Below, one piece after another: positions 55,725-64,000 of a stretch of 64,000 nt of DNA. Every line of letters begins with the position of its first letter. The stretch's first letter is position 1. A model generated the notes under the pieces. It was given only the letters and a program-made list of their open reading frames with translations, ran no database searches and was not told where the DNA came from. The stretch comes from Methanimicrococcus blatticola (GTDB lineage: Archaea; Halobacteriota; Methanosarcinia; Methanosarcinales; Methanosarcinaceae), in NCBI RefSeq assembly GCF_004363215.1, contig NZ_SNYS01000005.1, positions 248,001 through 312,000 of the forward strand. The letters run 5' to 3'. A program made the translations under genes and the position numbers.

Positions 55725-55820
55725 TTTTCTCATTTTGTCCATTTCTTTCATTTTGTCCATTTCTTTCATTTTGTCCATTTTTCTCATTTTGTTATTTCGT
55801 TTTGTCCATTTCTTTCATCC
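55719..55820 (-). repeat. 18-bp repeat spanning the aroK start
   Basis: On the minus strand ATGAGAAAAATGGACAAA or ATGAAAGAAATGGACAAA recurs about five times with an 18-bp period, ending at the aroK start. Each unit contains two ATGs, so the start codon has been multiplied in frame. None has a clear ribosome site. Confidence 0.75.
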
Positions 55821-55907
55821 CGAAAGAAGCAAAAACCGTCATAATTTTTCAACTGCGGAATAAATGATTTTTTCATTAATAAATTTATCCGAATGCGGAG
55901 ACCTATT

Positions 55908-55923
55908 TAGAATATATATTCTA
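55908..55923. promoter_or_regulatory. 16-bp palindrome upstream of the phosphate permease
   Basis: TAGAATATATATTCTA is a perfect palindrome about 135 bp before the permease ATG. A TATA-like TATAATATAT follows near 55938. It could be an operator, but AT-rich palindromes also arise by chance. Confidence 0.3.
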
Positions 55924-56057
55924 CGAAAATAAGATTTATAATATATCCGAGAATTTTCCATTCATTCTTCTTAAAAAAACAAATTAAAAAACAAATTAAA
56001 AAAACGGATTATTTATTCGAAATAATTTATTCGAAATTTGGATACACGGAGAAAACA

Positions 56058-57098
56058 ATGGATATACTACTTGGTCTTGCGCTGATATTAGCAGGTTTTT
56101 ACATGGCCTGGAATATCGGTGCCAATGACCTCGCAAACGCAATGGGAACCTCTGTCGGTTCAAAAGCGCTTACCATAAAACAGGTTATTATTCTGGCAGC
56201 GGTTTTTGAGCTCGCCGGTGCGCTTTTATTCGGGAGCAACGTGACAGGAACAATTGCCAAAGGCATCGTTCCGCTCGACAAAATTATCGAGATCAGCCCC
56301 CTGATTGTTACGGTCGGCATGCTGGCCGCAATTTTGGCAGCCTCTTTTTGGATAACATTGGCAACATTTTATAATTTGCCGGTTTCCACAACACACTCAA
56401 TCGTCGGATCCGTATTGGGTTTCGGCATCATTTGTGTCCTTTACGGATACATCGCATATTCAGACATTCATTGGTCGGTTTTAATCAGCATTGTTGCAAG
56501 CTGGTTCCTCTCACCATTGGTCGGTGCCGTTTTGGCTTATATCATTTTCTACATTGTCAGGAAGAGATTCCTTGTTAAATCAGAAAATGTGCCGGGTGTC
56601 GAGAAAAAATTCATTTGGCTTCAAGTCGCAACGGCTTGTTTCATCGCATTCGCGCACGGATCAAATGACGTAGCCAACGCAATCGGACCGCTTTACGCCG
56701 TTTTTGAAATGTACGGTTATGGCGGATTAGGACCTTTAACATTAAGCCAGATTTTGCTTTTACTTGGAGCAATCGGCATTGTCATCGGTTTATCCACATG
56801 GGGTTACAAAGTCATTGATACCGTCGGCAACAAAATCACGGAATTGACACCGACACGAGGCTTTTCGGCACAGTTTGCCACCGCTTCTGTCGTTTTGGCG
56901 CACAGCTTTGTCGGTCTCCCGATTTCGACGACGCACACTCTTGTCGGCGCAGTTATCGGCGTCGGCCTTGCAGGCGGTCTTTCCGGTGTGAATTTTAAAG
57001 TGATTAAAAATATCGTCAGCTCCTGGTTCATTACAGTACCGGTCGCAGCAGTGACGTGTATGATTATTTTCTTCCCGTTGGCATGGTTCTTCCTTTAA
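56058..57098 (+). CDS. pit: PiT-family inorganic phosphate permease
   Basis: A 346-residue membrane protein of the PiT family, taking up phosphate with a cation. The duplicated PiT signature is clear: NIGANDLANAMGTSVGSKALT in the N-terminal half and AHGSNDVANAIGPLYAV in the C-terminal half, with about ten membrane spans. ACGGAGAAAACA precedes the ATG. The DUF47/PhoU-like gene follows 180 bp later and is the usual partner. Confidence 0.93.
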   Translation: MDILLGLALILAGFYMAWNIGANDLANAMGTSVGSKALTIKQVIILAAVFELAGALLFGSNVTGTIAKGIVPLDKIIEISPLIVTVGMLAAILAASFWITLATFYNLPVSTTHSIVGSVLGFGIICVLYGYIAYSDIHWSVLISIVASWFLSPLVGAVLAYIIFYIVRKRFLVKSENVPGVEKKFIWLQVATACFIAFAHGSNDVANAIGPLYAVFEMYGYGGLGPLTLSQILLLLGAIGIVIGLSTWGYKVIDTVGNKITELTPTRGFSAQFATASVVLAHSFVGLPISTTHTLVGAVIGVGLAGGLSGVNFKVIKNIVSSWFITVPVAAVTCMIIFFPLAWFFL

Positions 57099-57277
57099 AG
57101 AAGAACTTTTTATTTTGCCGAGGGAGAATAAATTTTTTATCGCTTTCGCTGGTTTTTTCATCAATATTTATATAATTATATGAAAATGATAATTATTGAT
57201 GACAAATGTAAAAAAAAGAAAAAGATATTATAGCTAAATGAAAGATTGAAGAGTAAGGTTAAAAAAAGGTGAGGAAA

Positions 57278-57973
57278 ATGCCGCACAGATACATGAGATC
57301 TATTTTAAATATATTTGTGGATTCCCCGATGGACGCATTGGAAGACCACTCTAAAAAAGTCGTTGAAACCGTCGACAGGCTTTCCGAAATGTTGGACCAA
57401 TATCTGGAAGGGAATTGCAGCCGAACCGAAGAATTGCGCCAAATTATCGATGATTTAGAGCATGACGCTGACAAGATGAAACAGCAGTTTCAAATGATTT
57501 TGCCCAACTCTGTTGTGATTCAATTGGATACCAACGACCTTTTGGACTTTTTGAAATCACAGGACGGAATCGCCAATATTGCTCAAAACGCAGCGCATTG
57601 GATGACACTCCGCCCCCCCGAAGACATTCCGCAAGATGTGAAAGATGAACTCTGCAACTTGATGAAAATGTCAATGAAATGTATTCACGGTTACGAAAAC
57701 GTTATGAAAGATCTTGAAAAAGTGGAAGCGACTTCATACAGCAAAACGGAAATTCAAAGATTGGTTGAAAAGATTCCGGCAATTGAAAAACAGGAATATG
57801 AAGTGGATATGTTTGAGATTAAAGTTCTCAAAACACTTTTTGAACATGAAAATGAAATCGGCGGTGCCGGTGTTTATCACATCGTCCGCCTCATTGACAA
57901 TATCGGCGATATTGCAGACCAAACAGCGCATTCCGTTGACATTTTGAGAAAAATATTGATTAAAAAGACATAA
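57278..57973 (+). CDS. PhoU-like DUF47 family protein
   Basis: A 231-residue all-helical protein of the TIGR00153/DUF47 family, homologous to PhoU and usually encoded beside PiT transporters, whose activity it probably modulates. Metal-binding helix motifs include ELRQIIDDLEHDADKMKQQF and LIDNIGDIADQTAHSVDILR. The ATG at 57278 follows AAAGGTGAGG; a GTG three codons upstream is the alternative. Confidence 0.9.
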   Translation: MPHRYMRSILNIFVDSPMDALEDHSKKVVETVDRLSEMLDQYLEGNCSRTEELRQIIDDLEHDADKMKQQFQMILPNSVVIQLDTNDLLDFLKSQDGIANIAQNAAHWMTLRPPEDIPQDVKDELCNLMKMSMKCIHGYENVMKDLEKVEATSYSKTEIQRLVEKIPAIEKQEYEVDMFEIKVLKTLFEHENEIGGAGVYHIVRLIDNIGDIADQTAHSVDILRKILIKKT

Positions 57974-58019
57974 TCAGTGTTTTTCATTCCTTTTTTATTT
58001 TTATTGTTTTTTTACTTTT

Positions 58020-59420
58020 TTGATTGAACTTTTCCCGGGTGGTTGGTTGAGTGGAGATAAAGAACCTGAAAAACGTGAGAATTTTACATCGCAACTTGGA
58101 TTTATTCTTGTAACAGTCAGCAGTGCTGTCGGTTTGGGAAACATCTGGCGGTTCAGCTACATTACCGGCGTTAACGGCGGCGGCGCATTTCTTTTAATTT
58201 ATATGCTGTGCGTTTTGTTTGTTGCAATGCCGATTATGATTGCGGAATTTTCAATCGGCCGAAAAGGAAAGATGAGTCCGGTCGGCTCTTTTAAAAAATT
58301 GGCACCGGACAAACGATACTGGATTATTCCGGGAATTTTAAGTGTTCTCACGCCGCTTATTATTATGATTTACTACCCGGTTGTTTCGGGATGGGCGTTG
58401 GGTTATGTTTTTGAAAGCATTTTCAATTGGGGACCAATTACAAGCGACCCGAGTACTGCTTTTTCCGTATTTTCCGCCGCGCCGACATCAATATTATTCA
58501 CGGCTGCCGCTTTGATAATGACTGCCGGCGTTTTGCTCGGCGGCGTGACGAAAGGAATTGAAAAATCCAGTAAAATCCTTATGCCGGTTTTGTTTTTATT
58601 ATTATTGATTCTTGTTTTGCGTTCATTGACGCTTCCCGGCTCTTTTGAAGGCGTTAAGTTTCTGTTTGTCCCGGATTTTACCAAACTCACTCTGAGAGGC
58701 GTTTTAGACGCGCTTGGGCACTCATTTTATTCGCTCAGTTTGGGCATGGGAATTATCATAACGTATGCCAGCTACATGAAAAAAGAAACAGATTTGCCGA
58801 AAGCGACTGCCTCAATCATTACGTTGGACACGGCTGTCGCGCTTCTCTCAGGCTTAGCAATTTTTCCGGCAGTCTTTGCGCTCGGCATTAATCCCGCTGA
58901 AGGCGCAGGACTTGCATTTATAACGCTTCCGGGCGCATTTGCGCAGATTCCTGCGGGACAATTCTTCTCAATTACATTTTTCCTTCTGTTATTTATTGCC
59001 GCTTTAACGTCCATGATCAGCATAATGCAGATACCGCTTTCCTTTTTAGAAGAAGAATATAAAATGAAAAAGAAAACTGCGCTAATGCTGATTACAGCTT
59101 TTCTGATTATCGCAGGAGTTCCTGCGGCACTTTCGTTCGGACCGATGAGTGATGTTTTAATTTTCGGAAATACGTTCTTTGATGCGACAGATAAATTTGT
59201 CAATATTGTTCTTTTGCCGATAACCGGTTTGCTTTGCACATTATTTGTGATATTCCACCTGGGAATCAAAAATTCAAAACAAATCTTCATGGAAGGTGCC
59301 GAAAATCAAAATTCGATTCTCGGAAAAATCTATCCGTTTTCAATCAGATATATCGCGCCGATTGCAATTGTTTTAATAATGCTCAATGGGTTCGGCTTTT
59401 TTAATTTAATTTTCAATTGA
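58020..59420 (+). CDS. sodium-dependent neurotransmitter-type (NSS) transporter
   Basis: A 466-residue membrane protein of the neurotransmitter:sodium symporter family with about 11-12 spans. The substrate/sodium site in TM1 is clear: LGFILVTVSSAVGLGNIWRFSYITGVNGGGAF, and the unwound TM6 region is FYSLSLGMGIIITYASYM. Substrates in prokaryotes are usually amino acids. The predicted start is a TTG at 58020 with no good ribosome site; a downstream TTG at about 58047 is possible. It follows the PhoU-like gene by 46 bp. Confidence 0.85.
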   Translation: MIELFPGGWLSGDKEPEKRENFTSQLGFILVTVSSAVGLGNIWRFSYITGVNGGGAFLLIYMLCVLFVAMPIMIAEFSIGRKGKMSPVGSFKKLAPDKRYWIIPGILSVLTPLIIMIYYPVVSGWALGYVFESIFNWGPITSDPSTAFSVFSAAPTSILFTAAALIMTAGVLLGGVTKGIEKSSKILMPVLFLLLLILVLRSLTLPGSFEGVKFLFVPDFTKLTLRGVLDALGHSFYSLSLGMGIIITYASYMKKETDLPKATASIITLDTAVALLSGLAIFPAVFALGINPAEGAGLAFITLPGAFAQIPAGQFFSITFFLLLFIAALTSMISIMQIPLSFLEEEYKMKKKTALMLITAFLIIAGVPAALSFGPMSDVLIFGNTFFDATDKFVNIVLLPITGLLCTLFVIFHLGIKNSKQIFMEGAENQNSILGKIYPFSIRYIAPIAIVLIMLNGFGFFNLIFN

Positions 59421-59546
59421 ACAAAAGAAAAAACATCCGGACTCAGAGACGGAAATGAAATAAAAATTGAAAAAATTAATTAAAAAGATAATTAAAAGAA
59501 TTAATCAAAAAATTAATTAAAAAAATAAAAAGAAAAATAAAAAAGA

Positions 59547-59999
59547 TTAAGCAGCTGCAAGCAGCGGCGTGCTATTACTTTTCTGCTTTTTCGGATTAAT
59601 CTGATTTTTGTCAATGCTGATGTAAAGTGCGTGATCCAACACAAAAAGCATGGACAGGATAAATGCAATCGGTTCGGCAAACAGACAGCCGATCGTAACG
59701 CAGAGAATTGCCAACAAGAACAACACGAATGTAAAACCCGTTGATGAAGCGAATCGGAGATTCAGCAAACTGCCGCTTCCCAGAACTGATTTTTTTAAGT
59801 CGGATGACATTTTAACATGATACGCAAGCAAAACAACGCCGATCAGCGGCGTCAAATAAATAAAAATTTCAGGCACGGTACCCAAATACCAAAGAAGGGC
59901 ATATGCCAAAATAATATAAAATCCGAGAAAAGCGTTGATGCCTTCCAAAACTTTAAACTTGGACATCAAAGTCTCTCGAAAGAGTTTTTTCATAACCAT
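59547..59999 (-). CDS. small polytopic membrane protein
   Basis: A 150-residue protein with four predicted membrane helices (about 22-42, 44-62, 88-106 and 108-128) and a basic Lys-rich tail followed by STPLLAAA. The family is not recognised. The start at 59999 or the second Met (MSKFKVLEG) are both possible. It is isolated between two AT-rich gaps and convergent with the transporter gene. Confidence 0.65.
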   Translation of the reverse strand: MVMKKLFRETLMSKFKVLEGINAFLGFYIILAYALLWYLGTVPEIFIYLTPLIGVVLLAYHVKMSSDLKKSVLGSGSLLNLRFASSTGFTFVLFLLAILCVTIGCLFAEPIAFILSMLFVLDHALYISIDKNQINPKKQKSNSTPLLAAA

Positions 60000-60303
60000 T
60001 CAATCACATCTACAAGTGTAATAAGTATAACAAATAATACGTTTTAATTAAATACAATAAAGATTCAACATCGGATACCCGATTGAATTTAACAAAGATA
60101 ACATAAAACGACAACAATACGCGCCGAGTGCAGGTATTACACAGAAATATAAATATTATTTAAAATATATAATTTTGAGATATTACTTGCAGTTAAGTAA
60201 AGAAAAAACTAGTATAAAAAACATTTTTAATTTCGTATTTTATTAACAAGAAATGTTGAAAAAAGAATAAAAATAAAGAAAAGAATGAGAAAAGTAAAAA
60301 GAA

Positions 60304-60624
<321 letters not shown>

Positions 60625-60652
60625 CTAAAAAAAAGGAAATTAGGAAGAAAGA

Positions 60653-61927
60653 TTACTCTTTCTTCTTAACGCTGAGACAAACGCCTGCTGCAATGGTCAT
60701 ACCCATATCACGGACAGCGAATCTGCCGAGCTGCGGGATTTCTTTTGCGGGTTCAAGAACCATCGGCTTCATGGGTTTGAAGGTAACGATTGCTGCGTCA
60801 CCTGCTTTAATGAAGGCGGGGTTTTCTTCCTTGGGCTGGCCGGTCTTCGGGTCGAGTTTTTTGTCGATGGACATAAACATACATGCGACCTGAGCGGTGT
60901 GGCTGTGGAAGACAGGGGTGTATCCGACAGTGATTGCGGACGGGTGCTGAAGAACGACAATCTGACCTGTGAATTCGTCAGCGACTGTGGGTGCTTTGTC
61001 ACCTGCAGGACCGCAAACGTCTCCTCTTCTGACGTCATTTTTACCGATACCGCGGACGGACCAGCCGATGTTGTCACCGGGGACTGCTTGCGGGATTTCT
61101 TCGTGGTGCATTTCAATGGACTTAACTTCACCGGTTGCGCCGGAGGGCATGAAGCAGACTGCGTCGCCTTTCTTCATGATACCTGTTTCAACACGACCGA
61201 CCGGAACAGTACCGATACCGGAGATGGTGTATGCATCTTCGACGGGGATTCTTAACGGAAGTGATGTGGGCTTCTCGGGTTCTTTCAAGTTGTTGAGTGC
61301 CTGAATGATGGACGGGCCTTTGTACCACGGGGTGTTCGGGCTGTTTTCTTTGATGTTGTCGCCTTCGAATGCGGAAGTCGGGATGAACGGAATCTCATCG
61401 GGTTTGAATCCGATCATTTTCAAGATTGCGGAAACCTGCTCGATAACTTCTTTGTATCTGGCTTCATCGTATTTGACTGCGTCCATTTTGTTGATGGCGA
61501 CGATAAGCTGGTTGATACCGAGGGTCTTGGAAAGGAAGATGTGTTCCTTTGTCTGGGCCATAACACCGTCAGGTGCTGCGACGACGAGAACTGCTGCGTC
61601 TGCCTGGGAGGCACCGGTAATCATGTTCTTAACGAAGTCTCTGTGACCCGGGCAGTCCACGACTGTAAAGTAGTATTTTTCTGTATCGAATCTCTTGTGA
61701 GCGATGTCGATGGTAATACCTCTCTCTCTTTCTTCTTTGAGGGAGTCCATAACCCATGCGAATGCGAAGGATTCTTTACCTTTCAATTTTGCTTCTTCTT
61801 TGAATTTTTCGATGACGTGGGGCGGAACTGCTCCGGTCTCGAACATTAATCTACCGACGAATGTGGACTTACCGTGGTCAATGTGACCGATGACGGCTAA
61901 GTTCATGTGGGGTTTCTCTGCTGCCAT
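60653..61927 (-). CDS. tuf: translation elongation factor 1 alpha
   Basis: A 424-residue GTPase delivering aminoacyl-tRNA to the ribosome. G1 is [10 protein letters not shown]2/G3 include [12 protein letters not shown] and DCPGHRDF, G4 is NKMD, and G5 is SAF; the two beta-barrel domains follow. Full length. AGGAGT precedes the ATG. Part of the fusA-tuf-rpsJ cluster. Confidence 0.97.
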   Translation of the reverse strand: MAAEKPHMNLAVIGHIDHGKSTFVGRLMFETGAVPPHVIEKFKEEAKLKGKESFAFAWVMDSLKEERERGITIDIAHKRFDTEKYYFTVVDCPGHRDFVKNMITGASQADAAVLVVAAPDGVMAQTKEHIFLSKTLGINQLIVAINKMDAVKYDEARYKEVIEQVSAILKMIGFKPDEIPFIPTSAFEGDNIKENSPNTPWYKGPSIIQALNNLKEPEKPTSLPLRIPVEDAYTISGIGTVPVGRVETGIMKKGDAVCFMPSGATGEVKSIEMHHEEIPQAVPGDNIGWSVRGIGKNDVRRGDVCGPAGDKAPTVADEFTGQIVVLQHPSAITVGYTPVFHSHTAQVACMFMSIDKKLDPKTGQPKEENPAFIKAGDAAIVTFKPMKPMVLEPAKEIPQLGRFAVRDMGMTIAAGVCLSVKKKE

Positions 61928-62252
61928 ATTTATTACTCCTAATTTGTTTAATATATGTGGATTATTTTAAAATCATCTTTGATGATCGTGAAAATCGGTG
62001 CCACCGAAAGTGATAATTGGTTAACGGGTGTGAAAAATACATAAAGATTTTCCGATTACTGAATAACATTTCAATATTAAACCGTTTCGCCAATTATCCC
62101 TGCGATGGGCATTGCGAAGTAGTCTCTAATAAACACACTTCTATATAAAAAGATATGGTCATCGACGGATGACGGCGACCTTCAGTTTATATAGTGTATT
62201 TATTTTTCAACTTCGCAATTTCATCGATTTTCTCATGTTGATATCATTAACG
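61928..62252 (-). other. intergenic region between fusA and the EF-1alpha gene
   Basis: A 325-bp gap on the minus-strand side upstream of the EF-1alpha gene. Minus-strand TATA-like stretches lie near 62195 (ACTATATAAAC) and 62150 (TTTTTATATAG), so the EF-1alpha gene probably has its own promoter and a leader of 170-200 bases. CCATTCGCC/GGGCATTGCGAAG-like short repeats are present, but no RNA gene was recognised. Confidence 0.45.
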
Positions 62253-64000
62253 TTACATTTCCAAGAAGTCTGATGCCTTCGGAAGTTCTTTCTTCAAGCC
62301 CTTTCTCTCTCTGATTTTGGAAACGACTTCAGATGCGAGGTTGCTCGGAACGGTTTCAAAGCCGCCGAATTCAGTACTCCACATCGCGCGTCCTTCTGTT
62401 GCGGAACGGATGTCGCCTGCAAATCCGAAGAGTTCGGAAACCGGTGCGCGGGACTCGATGATTGTCAAGTCGCCTTCACTCTGCATATCAATAATGCTGC
62501 CGCGTCTTCCCTGAATTTCCTTTGTTGCGCCACCCATGTTGTTTTGGGGCACTTGAATGAAAACTTTCTGGTACGGTTCAAGCAATGAGTCCTCAGCCAT
62601 AAGCATAGCCGCCTGGATTGCCTGACGGGATGCCGGAATGACCTGCGCGGGACCTCTGTGAATAGCGTCTTCGTGAAGTTTTGCGTCACGGAGGATGATC
62701 TTGACGTGAGAGACGGGTTCTCTTGCGAGCGGACCGGCTTTCATGACTTCTTCAAAACCGTCTAAAACCAATTCCATGGTTTCATTGAGGTACTGAATAC
62801 CTTTGGTCATGTCAAGATAGATGTTGTTGCCGTAAATTGCAGCAATGCTTTTTGCCTCATCTTTGTCCATGCCGGCAGCCATTAATTTTTCTCTTCTTTC
62901 AAGTTCTTCCATTCTCATGGAAATTTCGCCTTCACGGATCAAAGCGACAATTGCGTCATCGAGCGGTTCAACATCAATGTAGAAGCGGTTGTGTCTGTTG
63001 GGGGATTTACCTTCAACGTTTTCAACTTTCTTTTTGATGGTTTCACGGTAAACGACAATTGGCGGGTTGGTAATGATTTCGACACCTTTGTCACGCTCAA
63101 TTCTGTGCGCGATAACTTCAAGGTGGAGCTCACCCATACCGGCCATCAAGTGCTCACCGGTTTCTTCGTTCAAAGTGATCTGAAGTGTCGGGTCTTCTTT
63201 TGCGACCTGTCTGAGAACTTCAACCAATTTCGGAAGATCCTTTGTGTGCTTGGCTTCAACAGAAACGGTGATAACCGGTTCACTGACGTGTCTGATGCTT
63301 TCAAAAGGCGTCATGCCGTCAAGTGTTGTAATTGTGGAACCGACGATTGCTTCTTTCAAACCTGTAACGGCTGCAATGTTACCTGCCGGGATGTTTTCCA
63401 CTTCAATTCTTTCCGGGCCCATGAAAATACTGACCTGCTGAATTCTGCTTTTCTTAGCGGAACCGGAGGTGTAAACTTCTAAACCGCGGGTGAGTGTACC
63501 GCTGAAAAGTCTGCCTGTTGCGACTTCACCGGCGTGTGGGTCCATTGAGATGTCAGTAACCATGAATGCGAGGTCGCCTTTCGGGTCTGCGCTGTTCATT
63601 GATTTGCTGATTGCGGAGTCTCTTTCGCCGTGCCAGATTGCTTTAACTCTTTCCTGCTGAGCATTGACCGGGTTGGGCAAGTGGCTGATAACCATGTCGT
63701 TTAAAGTTTCATGAAGCGGGCATTTTTGTGCCAATGTCTTCATGTCACCGTTTGTACAGAAATCATAAACATCATTGAAAGAAATTTGTGTTTTCTGCAT
63801 CATCGGAACGCTGATGGCCCAGTTGTAGAGAGCGGAACCGAATGCGACACTGCCGTTTGCAGCGTCGACACGCCAGCCCTGTTTATATCTCTCAGGGTTC
63901 ATGTTTTTGATGAGCTTGTTCACATGGTCAATGAGTTTGCCGAGACGGACCTGCATTTCCTGCGGGTCAACCTGAAGTTCATTGATCAAACGGTCGACTT
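62253..64000 (-). CDS. fusA: translation elongation factor 2 (5' end outside window)
   Basis: The 3' part of EF-2, the ribosomal translocase, at least 582 codons; the N-terminal GTPase motifs G1-G3 lie beyond the right edge. Domain II ([17 protein letters not shown]), domain III, domain IV with the diphthamide loop region [14 protein letters not shown], and domain V ([24 protein letters not shown]) are present. The histidine of the diphthamide site is expected close to DAIHRGPAQ. Incomplete only because of the window boundary. Confidence 0.96.
   Translation of the reverse strand, partial: VDRLINELQVDPQEMQVRLGKLIDHVNKLIKNMNPERYKQGWRVDAANGSVAFGSALYNWAISVPMMQKTQISFNDVYDFCTNGDMKTLAQKCPLHETLNDMVISHLPNPVNAQQERVKAIWHGERDSAISKSMNSADPKGDLAFMVTDISMDPHAGEVATGRLFSGTLTRGLEVYTSGSAKKSRIQQVSIFMGPERIEVENIPAGNIAAVTGLKEAIVGSTITTLDGMTPFESIRHVSEPVITVSVEAKHTKDLPKLVEVLRQVAKEDPTLQITLNEETGEHLMAGMGELHLEVIAHRIERDKGVEIITNPPIVVYRETIKKKVENVEGKSPNRHNRFYIDVEPLDDAIVALIREGEISMRMEELERREKLMAAGMDKDEAKSIAAIYGNNIYLDMTKGIQYLNETMELVLDGFEEVMKAGPLAREPVSHVKIILRDAKLHEDAIHRGPAQVIPASRQAIQAAMLMAEDSLLEPYQKVFIQVPQNNMGGATKEIQGRRGSIIDMQSEGDLTIIESRAPVSELFGFAGDIRSATEGRAMWSTEFGGFETVPSNLASEVVSKIRERKGLKKELPKASDFLEM

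Overview
The window is a low-GC methanogenic archaeon, most probably of the Methanosarcinales. The support is an hdrE-hdrD pair (membrane heterodisulfide reductase with a cytochrome b subunit, typical of Methanosarcinales), a cytosolic hdrABC cluster, methanogenesis marker protein 2, archaeal GatE, archaeal RNase J, the archaeal mevalonate/isopentenyl-phosphate pathway, D-tyrosyl-tRNA-type deacylase DTD2, archaeal RNase P RNA and an fusA/EF-1alpha/rpsJ cluster. A host-associated, methyl-reducing genus such as Methanimicrococcus or a close relative would fit the AT-rich spacers and gene set, but this genus placement is inference.

Layout. 0.4-9.3 kb: a soluble histidine kinase, then a tight minus-strand operon hdrC-hdrB-hdrA-mvhD-fdhB-like-fdhA-like with a double-FAD HdrA and an FdhA-like subunit lacking the catalytic Cys/Sec. 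9.4-10.8 kb: a mosaic repeat island followed by the RNase P RNA gene. 10.9-15.6 kb: HAD phosphatase, MBL-fold hydrolase, flavodoxin-like reductase, NifB and methanogenesis marker 2. 15.7-23.2 kb: a four-gene locus (DUF2162 membrane protein, ExbB/TolQ-like channel, DUF2149 single-span protein, 1767-residue exported and membrane-anchored CobN-like chelatase) that looks like an archaeal counterpart of the bacterial HmuSTUV tetrapyrrole system. 23.4-31 kb: small genes, tRNA-Thr(GGT), tRNA-His(GTG), ferredoxin-thioredoxin reductase, DUF1638, gatE and a ribbon-helix-helix protein beside a 1.6 kb gene-poor stretch. 32-41 kb: carB, a small charged protein, a lipoprotein next to a protease fragment, hdrED, trmJ. 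41-47.5 kb: isoprenoid genes mvk-ipk-cupin-idi2-rnj-idsA on the minus strand. 48-60 kb: mutY, DUF4240, TPR protein, pyrH, dtdA, MEMO, AroK-type shikimate kinase, phosphate permease plus PhoU-like partner, Na+-dependent transporter. 60.3-64 kb: rpsJ, EF-1alpha and the 3' part of EF-2.

The most unusual signal is a family of four intergenic repeat islands (about 9.8-10.36, 40.82-41.26, 47.64-48.09 and 54.59-55.06 kb). All share the same order: GC-rich block, a GTTCGC-N4-GCGAAC palindrome, an array of 15- or 18-bp repeats, then a 55-57 nt hairpin. Base changes in the hairpin stem are compensated on the opposite arm between copies (T-A to C-G, paired loss of a G-C pair, a G-U wobble), and two internal mismatches are kept in all four, which argues that the folded form is selected.

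How the genes work together: HdrABC with MvhD and FdhAB-like subunits would exchange electrons between F420H2 (or a related donor), ferredoxin and CoM-S-S-CoB in the cytoplasm, while HdrDE reduces the same heterodisulfide from the membrane pool. The mevalonate genes supply archaeal lipids, and the CobN/ExbB locus probably harvests or processes metallo-tetrapyrroles at the cell surface.
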